A model generated the notes under the pieces. It saw only the letters and a list, made by a program, of their open reading frames with translations. It searched no databases and was not told the DNA's origin. Source: Ruminococcus sp. (GTDB lineage Bacteria > Bacillota > Clostridia > Oscillospirales > Ruminococcaceae). From it: 64,000 bases of DNA. Of this stretch, positions 21,362 to 30,887 are shown piece after piece. Every line of letters starts with the position of its first letter. The stretch's first letter is position 1. Location: contig JAIDQQ010000020.1 of NCBI GenBank assembly GCA_029062165.1, positions 1-64,000 on the forward strand, read 5' to 3'. A program made the position numbers and the translations under genes.

Positions 21362-23623
21362 TTAACCGGTTATAGATTCTGACCAGTATTCCTGATTATA
21401 TATATCTGTAAATCTATACATTAATTTTACTTCACCGTCACCGACATCAACGTTACTTATTGACATATTTTCCGGAACTGTCATAGTTTCGCCGAGATAG
21501 TAACTGTCCTGATAAGTGCCGTCATAACTGTAGAAATCGCACAGGAAGTCAAGCGTATCGCCGGTATTGATTTCAATTATATTTTTCGGTACTGTATCAG
21601 TTTCGCTGTCGACGTAATCCGTTGACGCTCCGGCAATATATCCGTCCGGATTTTCGTTATCGAAAACGAGTATTAAATTAACTCTGTCACCGTTCAGCAT
21701 TACCGGTACATATCCGGAAATCGTATAATCTTCACCGATTTCAGTAGTGTCCGTATGATAGTATGCCACCGGCTGACCGTTTATCGCTAACCAGTTTCTG
21801 TCAGTATCGGGTATCAGATTGCCGTTACTGTCGAAATCGTATATATTGTCAAGACCTAAATCTATATAACCGTTGCCGTCGTCATAGAACATATTCAGGT
21901 CTATTTTATGAACCAGTTCCCATTGACTCTCCGGCAGTGACATGAAATAACCGTTTTCCCCCTGCTCCCATACAAGATTACTCGAATCAAAAAATTTCTG
22001 CGAGACGTATTCATTTACATTTTCCTGTGAAATTGAAGTATCATTCATATAACCGATACTTTTTCCGGCAGAATTTCCCATGAAAGTATTTATAAGACCG
22101 CCTATAATATCGACGTTTCCGGCAGATACCGTATTACTTACCATTCCGAAAAGCGACGACAACGGCGAATTATTACTACTGTTTGCAACCTGTCCGCTTG
22201 TTTCGAGTTTAGCAAATTGTCTTATACAGTTACTGTAACTGGAATCCATACCGATATTACTATATATATTACAAGCAGAATCAACATAAGATGTACGCTG
22301 ATACGGAAAGTATATAGATACTCCGTAGGCGTTTGTTATACTCGATGATGTACGGTTATATTTTACCGCATCTTTAAGAGCCTTACTTAATTCTGTTGCT
22401 TCCGGTGTACCGACGTTTTCCGCAAAATTTACAAGGTCTATCTGGTCAATTTTTGAACTCTGTGCAAATTCCCTTGTCTTGTAACGTGCGTCGGAAACAC
22501 TCTGATAATCGTTATTGACTATCTTATTGCTTACCGACTGTGCAAAATTATTTAACTTTTCGGGTATCGTATGTGAAAATTCCGCCAAATCGATTACGGA
22601 AAGTGTAGTCTTCTGACCTTTACACTTCTGGTCACAACGTGTGACAAAATCATCTACTATATTTTTTCCTATATCGACTGTTGACATTGATGTATTACTA
22701 CCTAATTTACTTAACCAGTCTGTATAGTACCAGCCTATACCTGGTTCGATTTCCTCGGAAGCTATAAGATAATCTGCATAAGGGTCAAGCATAAATGCCG
22801 TTTCAGCGGTAGCCATGAGACAAGCATCAAATCCGATAAAATCGAAAGTTATTCCGCCGTCCCTAAGTGCCTGACTTATTCCGCCTAAGTTCATTGACCC
22901 ACCGGATTTATATTTTTCGTCGTAACCGTATCCGCTTACTGACCCTCCGCCGTGGTCCCATAATATTAACTCGTTTCGATTCGCCGGAAAATTACTGCTA
23001 CAATATTTTATGAATCCGGATAAAGTTTTAGGGTCAGTCATAGATTTTGTACCGTCATCAGTAACGAGGTTTATAAGCTGACCGTTTTTTATCTGATATA
23101 TCTGATTGACTGCGGAACTTATTCCGTTTGAATGCCAGTCGGAACAACCACCAGTATATATTATAATATCGATATTGTTTCCGAGTGTAGCGGATTTCAT
23201 TTCCTCTATATCAGATGACGCCATTTTATATTTTGATTCGAGGTCAGTTCCGCACATATAGACCATTATCGTTATTTTGTCCTGATTGTTTCCGAGTATC
23301 TGTGTACGCTTTTTCCGTGAACCTTTTGCGACTGTATCATCAACTTTTGTTTCGGTACTCGCTGAATGTCCGGAAGTATCGGGTTTATTGTCGTTATTGC
23401 CGAAAAGTCCACCTGCTCCGCCCTTGAAAAGTAATAAAAGTAACAGTAATAAAGCTCCGCCACCACCTCCGGCAACCGCTTTTTTAGTACCGCCGGAAGA
23501 TTTTTTACCGGAATAATCCTGTCCGCCGACTTTTCCGGTATTAAGTCCGCCTCCTCTTTTGTGAACTCCATTACCACCGGAAGTGACGTTTTTTTCCCTT
23601 GAACGTGGTCTTTTCTGTTCCAT
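21362..23623 (-). CDS. Clostripain-family (C11) cysteine peptidase, membrane-anchored
   Basis: Cysteine protease of the clostripain/C11 family, which cleaves after Arg or Lys. The basic, Gly-rich cytoplasmic N-terminus (about 1-55) runs into a single membrane segment made almost wholly of Leu (58-66). The catalytic domain follows outside the cell: MVYMCGTDLES, catalytic His224 in WDHGGG and Cys268 in GFDACLM. About 280 further residues form a beta-rich C-terminal region. At 753 residues it is much larger than the catalytic core. It is the first gene of an operon with a two-component system. Confidence 0.88.
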   Translation of the reverse strand: MEQKRPRSREKNVTSGGNGVHKRGGGLNTGKVGGQDYSGKKSSGGTKKAVAGGGGGALLLLLLLLFKGGAGGLFGNNDNKPDTSGHSASTETKVDDTVAKGSRKKRTQILGNNQDKITIMVYMCGTDLESKYKMASSDIEEMKSATLGNNIDIIIYTGGCSDWHSNGISSAVNQIYQIKNGQLINLVTDDGTKSMTDPKTLSGFIKYCSSNFPANRNELILWDHGGGSVSGYGYDEKYKSGGSMNLGGISQALRDGGITFDFIGFDACLMATAETAFMLDPYADYLIASEEIEPGIGWYYTDWLSKLGSNTSMSTVDIGKNIVDDFVTRCDQKCKGQKTTLSVIDLAEFSHTIPEKLNNFAQSVSNKIVNNDYQSVSDARYKTREFAQSSKIDQIDLVNFAENVGTPEATELSKALKDAVKYNRTSSSITNAYGVSIYFPYQRTSYVDSACNIYSNIGMDSSYSNCIRQFAKLETSGQVANSSNNSPLSSLFGMVSNTVSAGNVDIIGGLINTFMGNSAGKSIGYMNDTSISQENVNEYVSQKFFDSSNLVWEQGENGYFMSLPESQWELVHKIDLNMFYDDGNGYIDLGLDNIYDFDSNGNLIPDTDRNWLAINGQPVAYYHTDTTEIGEDYTISGYVPVMLNGDRVNLILVFDNENPDGYIAGASTDYVDSETDTVPKNIIEINTGDTLDFLCDFYSYDGTYQDSYYLGETMTVPENMSISNVDVGDGEVKLMYRFTDIYNQEYWSESITG

Positions 23624-23636
23624 AAAAATCCCCCTT

Positions 23637-24488
23637 TTATGTTTCGAGGTATATTTCTTTAATACCTTTCTGAATATTTCCTAAAATTATAATACTGTTT
23701 AACATTGTGCTGTCATCTTCATATAAAACAACAAAATTACCATTTGCATAGAATGATACATCATGTATAATAAAACTTTCTGAAAAATTCTTTTCCAAGT
23801 ATTCAAAGATTTCAGAACCATATTCTTCTAAATGAGGTTTTAATTCTTCCATAAATTCGGAACATTTTTCAGTTATAAGTTCATGAAACTTTTTGTCCCA
23901 GTGAGCGAGATTCCTGTAAAAATATTCCATAAGTAAAAGCGTATCTTCTGCACTTTCGTTTTTTTCGACGTACATAATGAACGTTATTCCTATATCATTC
24001 CAGTGAACATATGACAGATAACGTTTCAATTCTTTATAAAGAACCATTTTTCCGAATATTTCTGAATTTACAGAAACTTCTCTTTTATATTCTTTCCACA
24101 GGTTTTCAAGAAAATCATTTCTTTCATTTTCTGAAATAACTTCTGTAACATAAAGACTATCCATACAGTAAGTATTTTTTTCATGGTTCTTGTCGGGAAG
24201 TCTGCCCTTTATTCTGTAAATACCGTCTTTCTTGAAATGTTTTTCTTTAGGATTACGGCAGTCAACCCACTTCATAAAGCTGTATTCTTCACTTGTGCGA
24301 CCTGTTGCAGTTTCGATATATCCGAGAGTAGAAACAGTCATATCATAATAATCTTTTCCGAATACTACTGACGCAATTTCGGGACAGTTGTGACATAAAA
24401 CTAAAAACTCTTTTTCCTCTTTAAGATAGCGTTCGTCAACATTTTCCGGTATGTTTTTCATGCCTATTCTTTTTCTTATCATAAACAT
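23637..24488 (-). CDS. DUF2262-like protein (diverged copy)
   Basis: Function unknown. The 283-residue product is a paralogue of the next upstream gene: both begin RIGMKNIPE(N/K)VD and share YDM(K)S..LGYIE, IYRIKGRL, V(S)E(I)VSxNE(K/R)NDFLENL and VNSEIFGK. In this copy the C-terminal DUF2262 core is weaker: the typical FWGH motif is absent. The ATG at 24488 has AGGAG 6 bases upstream. It is tightly behind its paralogue (10-base gap), so the pair probably arose by tandem duplication and is co-expressed. Confidence 0.7.
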   Translation of the reverse strand: MFMIRKRIGMKNIPENVDERYLKEEKEFLVLCHNCPEIASVVFGKDYYDMTVSTLGYIETATGRTSEEYSFMKWVDCRNPKEKHFKKDGIYRIKGRLPDKNHEKNTYCMDSLYVTEVISENERNDFLENLWKEYKREVSVNSEIFGKMVLYKELKRYLSYVHWNDIGITFIMYVEKNESAEDTLLLMEYFYRNLAHWDKKFHELITEKCSEFMEELKPHLEEYGSEIFEYLEKNFSESFIIHDVSFYANGNFVVLYEDDSTMLNSIIILGNIQKGIKEIYLET

Positions 24489-24498
24489 AAAATTCTCC

Positions 24499-25320
24499 TT
24501 AAAAATATGCTTCATTAAAGCCGGCTTTTATATTTCCGGAAACTATAACAGTATGTCCCCAGAACATATCATCATCAGCGTAATATATATCAAAATTTCC
24601 GTCTAAATAAAATGAGATGTCATTTATTTCAAGTCTTTCCGCAAATTCTTTTTCCGTAATTTCAATTACTTCGTTTTCGTCTTCTGCTTCCTGATACTGC
24701 CAGTCGTTAGCAAGCTCTGTAAGGCACTTTGAAGCGTATTCACGGGCTTTTCTGTCCCATTCGTGACGGTTTCTATAAAAATCCTCCGCAACCGGAAGTA
24801 TTTCATTTATATTATCCTCTTCATATGATATTGAAAATCCAGCAATACCACCACACCATTCAATATCAGATTCAGTTTTATACCAGTTTAATTCTTTATC
24901 AAGAATAAGTTTTCCGAATATTTCTGAATTTACGGAAACTTCTTTCTTATACTCTGTGAGCAGGTTTTCAAGAAAATCATTTTTTTCATTGTCGGAAACT
25001 ATTTCGGTAACATAAATATTATCACACGTTTTTGAAAGTCTGCCCTTTATTCTGTAAATAATACCGGTTTTTTCAAAATTATCGTCTAATGTATAATCTT
25101 TAACACACCAGTCCAGACGGCTTTTTATATCGCTTGTCCTACCGCTTTCAACCTCGATATATCCAAGAATATTAATTGACTTGTCATAATAATCCTGACC
25201 GTTAAGCTGTGAACCGTAAGTGCCATTGATAGTCATAACTAAAAACTCTTTTTCTTCCGATTCAAAAAGTTTGTCGACTTTTTCCGGTATGTTTTTCATA
25301 CCTATTCTTTTTACTACCAT
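24499..25320 (-). CDS. DUF2262 domain protein
   Basis: Function unknown. The 273-residue protein has the family pattern: VNSEIFGKLILDKELNWYK (middle), FYRNRHEWDRKAREYA, EFAERLEINDISFYLDGNFDIYY and MFWGHTVIVSGN near the end. DUF2262 proteins often occur as scattered accessory genes. AGGAGG precedes the ATG. First of a duplicated pair with its own consensus promoter. Confidence 0.8.
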   Translation of the reverse strand: MVVKRIGMKNIPEKVDKLFESEEKEFLVMTINGTYGSQLNGQDYYDKSINILGYIEVESGRTSDIKSRLDWCVKDYTLDDNFEKTGIIYRIKGRLSKTCDNIYVTEIVSDNEKNDFLENLLTEYKKEVSVNSEIFGKLILDKELNWYKTESDIEWCGGIAGFSISYEEDNINEILPVAEDFYRNRHEWDRKAREYASKCLTELANDWQYQEAEDENEVIEITEKEFAERLEINDISFYLDGNFDIYYADDDMFWGHTVIVSGNIKAGFNEAYF

Positions 25321-25347
25321 AAATTGCCTCCTGTATTATTTTTAACT

Positions 25348-25376
25348 ATTATATCATAAACTCAAGAAACTGTCAA
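25348..25376 (-). promoter_or_regulatory. Consensus promoter of the DUF2262 pair
   Basis: Minus strand TTGACA (25376-25371), 17-base spacer, TATAAT (25353-25348), about 28 bases before the ATG. It directly follows the ABC-operon terminator. Confidence 0.8.
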
Positions 25377-25377
25377 T

Positions 25378-25408
25378 AAAAGGACAGATAATAATATATC
25401 TGTCCTTG
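25378..25408 (-). terminator. Terminator of the ABC transporter operon
   Basis: 11-bp stem AAGGACAGATA/TATCTGTCCTT (25380-25390 and 25397-25406), 6-base loop, then TTTATTG on the minus strand. Confidence 0.8.
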
Positions 25409-25413
25409 ATTGT

Positions 25414-28107
25414 TTATATGTTTTCGTTCTTGAGGGTTTCTATAAGATTATCCGCTTTTATCTTACTCATTGAGTAAAGCATTGTTGCGAATACTACTAA
25501 AAATACGCTCAGTACCGCTATTGCTACAGCTTTCCACGGAATAAAGAAATCGTTATCAAAACCGTTATGCATTGCCAAGTGTATAAGATACGACATTCCG
25601 AAAGATACCGGCAAGCCAAATACAAGCGATTTACTACCGTACATAATACACTCGTAATTCATCATTCTGCGGAGTTCCTTGTTAGTCATTCCGATTGAAC
25701 GCAACATAGCAAATTCACGCCGTCTTAAAATGACGTTGGTAGATATAGTATTGAATACGTTAGCACAGGCTATCAGCGATATTAATATGATAAATCCGTA
25801 TGCAAATACTTTTATTATCGTAACTAAATTCTGTTCTTTTTCGGATTCTGCGGTTTCGTCGAATAATGATTCAGTTTCAAAATTATTTTCTTTGAGTTGT
25901 TTCTTGATGTTCTCGTATGTCTGATTATGATTATCGGAAGTCATATAGCAATTTAAAGTATGACCGTCAAGACCTGCCGGAATAATCTTCTCGATAAAGC
26001 TGTACGGATAAACTAAACTCGGATAGTATCCGCTATATCTGTACCAGTACGGCATTTCCGTAATAACTCCGCCTACTGTGAATTTTGTTTCGTCGGTAGC
26101 TTCGTCTCTCGTAAGAACTTTTATATCTTCATTGTCTTCAATGCTTCGATATATATATTTTCTTTCGTCTTCGTCATAGTTGATGCCATCAAAATAGTAA
26201 CCGTCAATAACTTTTTCGTCGTAACCGACAAATTCAAATTCTTCTGCCGTAAACATATACTGTTTTACATATTTTTCACTTTCATAATTAAATGTTGTTG
26301 TACCGTCAAAAGCAAGTGCTACAGGTTTTTCCGGATTCATAAACTTTTCTTCACTTAAATTATTTTCTTCAAGAAGTTTCCGGAAAGTTTCGTCATCTAT
26401 GAACATAATATCTGTATATATATCTGAAATCATATCTGAATTATCTTTGCTGTATGAATTTGAAAACATATCGGTAACATATTCTTTTGATATATCGGAC
26501 TGCATACTATATGATTTATGATATGATACATTTGTAATATTTTCGTCCGATTTGAGTATATCTATTAATTTTTCAATATCTGTATTATTGTTTTCTATAT
26601 CGTAACCATTTGAATAAAATCTGTAAACTATATCGTATTTTGAACCATGGTCAAAAATATTTATAGACTTCATTATATACTCACAGAATGCCGATGCTGA
26701 TATGAATAATACTATACTCATAAACAGGCTCATTATTGTGGCACGATATTTTTTCCTGCTCCGTCTGAAATATTTCTGTGCCAGCATTCCGGACATACCA
26801 AAGATTTTATATACAAATTTAGGAGTTTTCAAGGGTTTGTTTTTTGCTTTTATATCCTTACTCTGCCGGATTGCCTCTACTGCTGTTACACGTGTGGCAC
26901 GTATCGACGGTATGAACGCTGAAATCATTACCGTTACCGCTGATATTATACATGATGCCAGTATCGCCCACGGAGTTATACACATTTTCATTGACATTCC
27001 AAAGTTTGTTACACTTCCTACCATATCGCCTATCGCTGAAATAGTTATACCTATTCCGATTATTCCGACTATTATTCCGGCTGGTATTCCTATGGCACTT
27101 ACCACAAACGCTTCAAAAAATACCATTTTTCTTGACTGCTTTCTTGTCGCTCCCAATGACGATAACAACCCGAATTGTTTAGTTCTTTCCGATACCGATA
27201 TTGCAAAGGCGTTATATATAAGCGATACCGACGCAAACATTATCAGAAATATAAGTATCGCTATCATTGAACCGAACATTGCACGGAAACCGTCAAATTC
27301 AGTAGCACCTTTCAGCATAAGTAATTCATAATTCCTGCTACCATTCAGTTCGATTTCTTTCATGAAAGCATATATATCTTTCGGATTTTTCATTGTATAG
27401 TATACTTTATATACAGTATCATTATTATAACCGTCATCAAAGACTATCGCCGTATATCCAGGGGCGGAAAAGTCTTCAAATTCCGGACGTTCATAAAATC
27501 CGCATACTGTATACGTATGTTTTTCTTTCGGTACAAACTCTTCTTCAATAAAGTCTTCACTGTAATTGCCTTTTACATAATGTTCTATAAAGTTAGCGTT
27601 ATCCTGATTAAGTATTCTGTCCTGATATATTCTGTCACCTGTTTCAAGTTCTATCGTATCGCCGATATTATACTTTATACCTCCGTGTGTTGCAAGATGT
27701 TCCGGAATAAGTATCTCACCCATACTATCCGGATATTTTCCGGTAGTAACCTTTACTGATACCATATCTTCAAGATTTCCAGACATCGACATTATATAAA
27801 GATACGGTTTATACGGACTTTTGCTATCTATTTCCGCATAGCCGACTTGTTTCATTATTGTGTATTCGTCGATTTTATCGGAATCAGTTATCTTATTGAG
27901 TTGTTCGTAACTGATATAATCTGTATATCCGTGCCATTTTCCGCTTTTGTCTATAAGGTATTCTTCAAGGTAATTGAACATACTTGAATACGAAATCATA
28001 ACCGCACATATCAGTGATGTTGAAAGTATTATACCGATTATCGTTACTATTGTACGGATTCTGTTTTTCTTCAGCGACTGCAAAGTTACTCTGTGAAAGA
28101 CGTTCAT
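25414..28107 (-). CDS. ABC transporter permease, FtsX/MacB family (double FtsX)
   Basis: Membrane component of a MacB-type mechanotransmission ABC system. The 897-residue protein has an N-terminal membrane helix, a large extracellular domain, an FtsX domain with three helices (about residues 275-400, including SLGATRKQSRKMV), a second helix and extracellular domain (about 455-740), and a second FtsX domain at the end (LRSIGMTNKELRRMM). Both coupling-helix motifs (S.GAT or S.GMT) are seen. Such proteins export peptides or lipoproteins or sense antimicrobial peptides. It overlaps its ATPase gene by 4 bases. Confidence 0.92.
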   Translation of the reverse strand: MNVFHRVTLQSLKKNRIRTIVTIIGIILSTSLICAVMISYSSMFNYLEEYLIDKSGKWHGYTDYISYEQLNKITDSDKIDEYTIMKQVGYAEIDSKSPYKPYLYIMSMSGNLEDMVSVKVTTGKYPDSMGEILIPEHLATHGGIKYNIGDTIELETGDRIYQDRILNQDNANFIEHYVKGNYSEDFIEEEFVPKEKHTYTVCGFYERPEFEDFSAPGYTAIVFDDGYNNDTVYKVYYTMKNPKDIYAFMKEIELNGSRNYELLMLKGATEFDGFRAMFGSMIAILIFLIMFASVSLIYNAFAISVSERTKQFGLLSSLGATRKQSRKMVFFEAFVVSAIGIPAGIIVGIIGIGITISAIGDMVGSVTNFGMSMKMCITPWAILASCIISAVTVMISAFIPSIRATRVTAVEAIRQSKDIKAKNKPLKTPKFVYKIFGMSGMLAQKYFRRSRKKYRATIMSLFMSIVLFISASAFCEYIMKSINIFDHGSKYDIVYRFYSNGYDIENNNTDIEKLIDILKSDENITNVSYHKSYSMQSDISKEYVTDMFSNSYSKDNSDMISDIYTDIMFIDDETFRKLLEENNLSEEKFMNPEKPVALAFDGTTTFNYESEKYVKQYMFTAEEFEFVGYDEKVIDGYYFDGINYDEDERKYIYRSIEDNEDIKVLTRDEATDETKFTVGGVITEMPYWYRYSGYYPSLVYPYSFIEKIIPAGLDGHTLNCYMTSDNHNQTYENIKKQLKENNFETESLFDETAESEKEQNLVTIIKVFAYGFIILISLIACANVFNTISTNVILRRREFAMLRSIGMTNKELRRMMNYECIMYGSKSLVFGLPVSFGMSYLIHLAMHNGFDNDFFIPWKAVAIAVLSVFLVVFATMLYSMSKIKADNLIETLKNENI

Positions 28108-28787
28108 TTTCTTATCACCTCGTCACTGATTATTTTTCCGTCCTCTATGTCAAGTATTCTGTCCGCCTGTAATGCTATGTTCTCGTCATGCGTTATGATA
28201 ATAAGTGTCTGATTATACTTCTTATTTGACATCCGGAGCAGGTTCATAATTTCCTGACTGTTTTTACTGTCGAGATTGCCTGTAGGTTCGTCAGCGAGTA
28301 CAACTGCCGGAGCGTTCATTAAAGCACGTCCGATTGATACACGCTGTTGTTGTCCGCCGGATAACTGGTTAGGCAGATGATTTTCACGTCCTTTTAACTG
28401 GAATATTTCCAGTAATTCTTCAAGTCTCTCCTGATTGACTTCTCTTCCGTCCATGAGTACGGGAAGTGTTATATTTTCCGTTACGTTGAGTACCGGAATC
28501 AGATTATAGAACTGATAAACCAGCCCCACCTGTCGACGACGGAATACCGCTAATTTTTCGTCGTTCTGTGCGTAGATGTCCTGACCGTTCATGAAAACCT
28601 TTCCGCTTGTTGGCTTGTCGACACCGCCGAGAATATGCAACAATGTCGATTTTCCTGAACCGGAACGTCCGATAATAGCTAAAAATTCCCCCTGACTTAC
28701 CGAAAAGGAAACATTATTCAGTGCATGGACTTCATTTTCACCCTTTCCGTAAATCTTGCATAGATTTTCTACTCTTAGTATTTCCAT
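28104..28787 (-). CDS. ABC transporter ATP-binding protein (MacB/LolD family)
   Basis: ATPase partner of the FtsX-type permease. At 227 residues: Walker [11 protein letters not shown]-loop, signature [15 protein letters not shown], Walker [13 protein letters not shown], and H-loop ITHDEN. Stop overlaps the permease start (ATGA). The upstream region contains a TATAAT-like element near 28816-28821 but no good -35, so regulated expression is possible. Confidence 0.96.
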   Translation of the reverse strand: MEILRVENLCKIYGKGENEVHALNNVSFSVSQGEFLAIIGRSGSGKSTLLHILGGVDKPTSGKVFMNGQDIYAQNDEKLAVFRRRQVGLVYQFYNLIPVLNVTENITLPVLMDGREVNQERLEELLEIFQLKGRENHLPNQLSGGQQQRVSIGRALMNAPAVVLADEPTGNLDSKNSQEIMNLLRMSNKKYNQTLIIITHDENIALQADRILDIEDGKIISDEVIRK

Positions 28788-28869
28788 AAATACACCTCTT
28801 TCCGATTTATGAATATATTATATAATTCCAGTATGACACGTCAGTGACTTGAATATAACAAAAACGTCA

Positions 28870-28902
28870 CAAAAAAACCGGTTGCCATTTCTGACAGCCG
28901 GT
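28870..28902 (-). terminator. Terminator of the mtnN-dockerin unit
   Basis: ACCGGTTG (28877-28884) pairs with CAGCCGGT (28895-28902) with one G.T pair, followed by seven Ts on the minus strand. Confidence 0.85.
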
Positions 28903-28908
28903 ATATAT

Positions 28909-29808
28909 TTATTCGTTAAATTCTGTAGCAAGATATGTTATGAAATCAAGTCTGTCGGGGTTATCCTGATTTGTGGAGAGATACGCATAATAAGATTGTA
29001 TAGCAGTTGCATCAGTAGCATCTATTAAAGAGTCAACGTTTACATTTGCGGCACATCGCTGTTCAGCAGACAACTCGCTTTCCCTTGTGGTTGACATCGT
29101 TGCATATTCAGACAGTACCGCTGAAGCATCTACAGCATCTATAAGACCGTCGCCGTTTACGTCACCGAGATTACGGTCAGAAACTACTATTTTCTGGTCT
29201 TTTACTTCCGGCGTGAAAGCTTCTGAATCACCATTATCATACCTGAAATATATTTGTGTAAGTCGCTGTTCTGGTTCATCTTCGGGTTCAGTGAGGAAGT
29301 AAATTCTGTAATTTCCGGCAGGTATTTCGGAATCAATATCGGCATTGAAGTAGGCAATCGGGTAATCGTCAGTATTTTCACTGATGACTTCCAGTTTTGT
29401 TCCGGAATCCCATAAAAACGTCTTGAACGTTATATTTAATGTATTGTATCCTTTATTTACACTTGAAATAAAATCGTGCGGTGAAGCGTATGCAGTAGTA
29501 TCATTTTCAACGGCATCTTCGTTGAATTTTATGTAACTGCTTGCACATTTTAATTTAGGGGCAATATACCAGCAACTTTTTGATTCGTCCCTTACGTATA
29601 TATTCATCTTTATTGAATCGTCACCGGTGAGATTGTTTTTATTTATGTATACTGTACCATCCGGCAGTACGGAAATTTTTTCGTTATCCTCTACCGCAAG
29701 ATACATTACCGGTAAATAACCTTCTTCGGGGTCAGCGTATGCGGTACATGGTAACATAGCCGTCGCCGATATTACAAGGGCGGTCATTAAAGCAGATATT
29801 TTTTTCAT
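28909..29808 (-). CDS. Secreted dockerin-containing protein, no recognised catalytic domain
   Basis: Dockerins plug enzymes or structural proteins into cohesins of a cellulosome-like complex. A signal peptide (MKKISALMTALVISATAML...AYA) is followed by a beta-rich region of about 170 residues resembling a cohesin- or carbohydrate-binding-type fold but not recognised. A C-terminal type I-like dockerin has two calcium loops: DVNGDGLIDAVD and NVNVDSLIDATD. I place the start at the ATG 29808 after AAGGAT. It lies 19 bases behind mtnN, probably in the same transcript. No scaffoldin gene is in the window. Confidence 0.85.
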   Translation of the reverse strand: MKKISALMTALVISATAMLPCTAYADPEEGYLPVMYLAVEDNEKISVLPDGTVYINKNNLTGDDSIKMNIYVRDESKSCWYIAPKLKCASSYIKFNEDAVENDTTAYASPHDFISSVNKGYNTLNITFKTFLWDSGTKLEVISENTDDYPIAYFNADIDSEIPAGNYRIYFLTEPEDEPEQRLTQIYFRYDNGDSEAFTPEVKDQKIVVSDRNLGDVNGDGLIDAVDASAVLSEYATMSTTRESELSAEQRCAANVNVDSLIDATDATAIQSYYAYLSTNQDNPDRLDFITYLATEFNE

Positions 29809-29827
29809 TTTATTGTATCCTTTCATA

Positions 29828-30505
29828 TTAAAGAAGTTCCGTCATTCTCAGTACTATATCCGCTACCCTTTTGGTAGCTATCTTTTCAAACTCGTCAAAT
29901 GACATTGCACCGTCATCATCAGCGTTATCCGATATACAACGAACGCTTACATAAGGCTTTTCATTGAGGTAACAGCAGTGACCTACAGCGGCACTTTCCA
30001 TATCGACGGCATAGGGATTAAGTCTTGACTGTATTTCCGCTTTTACCTCGTTACTTGAAATGAACGCCTCTCCGGAAACTATTCTTCCCCTGAAACTGTT
30101 CACTGAAAATTCAGCACAGACTTTTTCAGCGGTTTCAATGAGTTTTTCGTCAGCCCTGAACACCGCACAGTATGGCGGATAGTCGTTAAGGAAATGCGGG
30201 TCAAGGTCATGCGGAAGTACTTCTGTAGAAATGACTATGTCACATACTTTTACGGCATTGTTCATACCTCCGGCGATACCGGTATTTATTACACAGTCCG
30301 GATTGAAGTTATCAATCATGACCTGTGTACAGAGTGCGGAGTTTACTTTTGCGATACCGCAACAGGAATTTACAATAGTATTCCCCTTGTATTCGCTGAC
30401 GAAAAACTCAAAACCGGAAATCTTTCTGACTTCCGCATTGCCGAGAGTCTTTCTTATGTCGACGAGTTCGGACGGCATCGCACCAATTATTGCGATTGTC
30501 TTCAT
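29828..30505 (-). CDS. mtnN: 5'-methylthioadenosine/S-adenosylhomocysteine nucleosidase
   Basis: Hydrolyses MTA and SAH, part of methionine recycling and AI-2 precursor formation. 225 residues. Family motifs: IGAMPSEL at the N-terminus, GIAGGMNNAVKVCDIVIST, and VDMESAAVGHCCYLN with the purine-site Glu, then VRCISDNAD with the catalytic Asp. AAGGAG stands before the ATG. Confidence 0.95.
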   Translation of the reverse strand: MKTIAIIGAMPSELVDIRKTLGNAEVRKISGFEFFVSEYKGNTIVNSCCGIAKVNSALCTQVMIDNFNPDCVINTGIAGGMNNAVKVCDIVISTEVLPHDLDPHFLNDYPPYCAVFRADEKLIETAEKVCAEFSVNSFRGRIVSGEAFISSNEVKAEIQSRLNPYAVDMESAAVGHCCYLNEKPYVSVRCISDNADDDGAMSFDEFEKIATKRVADIVLRMTELL

Positions 30506-30537
30506 GTTTTCATGCTCCTTTTTTAATATTTTATTTA

Positions 30538-30566
30538 ATTATAACACATTCCGGAACATAAGTCAA
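30538..30566 (-). promoter_or_regulatory. Predicted mtnN promoter
   Basis: Minus strand TTGACT (30566-30561), 17-base spacer, TATAAT (30543-30538), about 33 bases before the ATG. Confidence 0.75.
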
Positions 30567-30614
30567 CAGTAAATCCACAGAAAAAATTTTTTTTGATTTT
30601 TTTTTGTAAAAGGG

Positions 30615-30643
30615 TTGATTTTTCTGTAATTATGTGTTATAAT
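30615..30643 (+). promoter_or_regulatory. Promoter of the structured RNA (extended -10)
   Basis: TTGATT (30615-30620), 17-base spacer, TATAAT (30638-30643) with TG one base before the hexamer. Predicted start about 30650. No translated gene follows at the usual distance, and a folded RNA does. Confidence 0.75.
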
Positions 30644-30649
30644 ATAAAC

Positions 30650-30872
30650 ATCAAATACAAGTTAATATTCTGCCTTGTTCGAGTAATTATAGTTTTTTAT
30701 AATCCAACACATCTTATCAGGGAATCCAGCTCCGGTTGTGGATTGCAGACCTCCCGACTTACAGATACTTTTTCTGTATGCGGACGAAGGGAGCGTGAAT
30801 CAGTCGGGCGTTTACCCACCTGCTTCGTGCGGGTTTTATGCACTATATGACGGCAAGGCGGATTATTTTTTT
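30650..30872 (+). ncRNA. ssrS: Probable 6S RNA (or other rod-shaped structured RNA)
   Basis: 6S RNA mimics an open promoter and sequesters housekeeping RNA polymerase. A 223-base GC-richer island sits in AT-rich DNA between a good promoter and a seven-T run. The ends close into a long helix: 30664-30679 (AATATTCTGCCTTGTT) pairs with 30852-30867 in 15 of 16 positions counting G.U. Inside, TACAGA/TCTGTA forms an apical hairpin, CCCGACT/AGTCGGG a further stem, and CCTGC/GCGGG a 3' hairpin. The 3' part (GTTTACCCACCTGC ... CACTATATGACGGCAAGG) is like what I remember of clostridial 6S RNAs. Rod shape, size and a central bubble fit 6S; a covariance-model hit would settle it. A second TTGTTC-17-TATAAT element lies inside the 5' arm (30675-30703). 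Confidence 0.62.
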
Positions 30873-30887
30873 ATATAGAGGTAAAAT

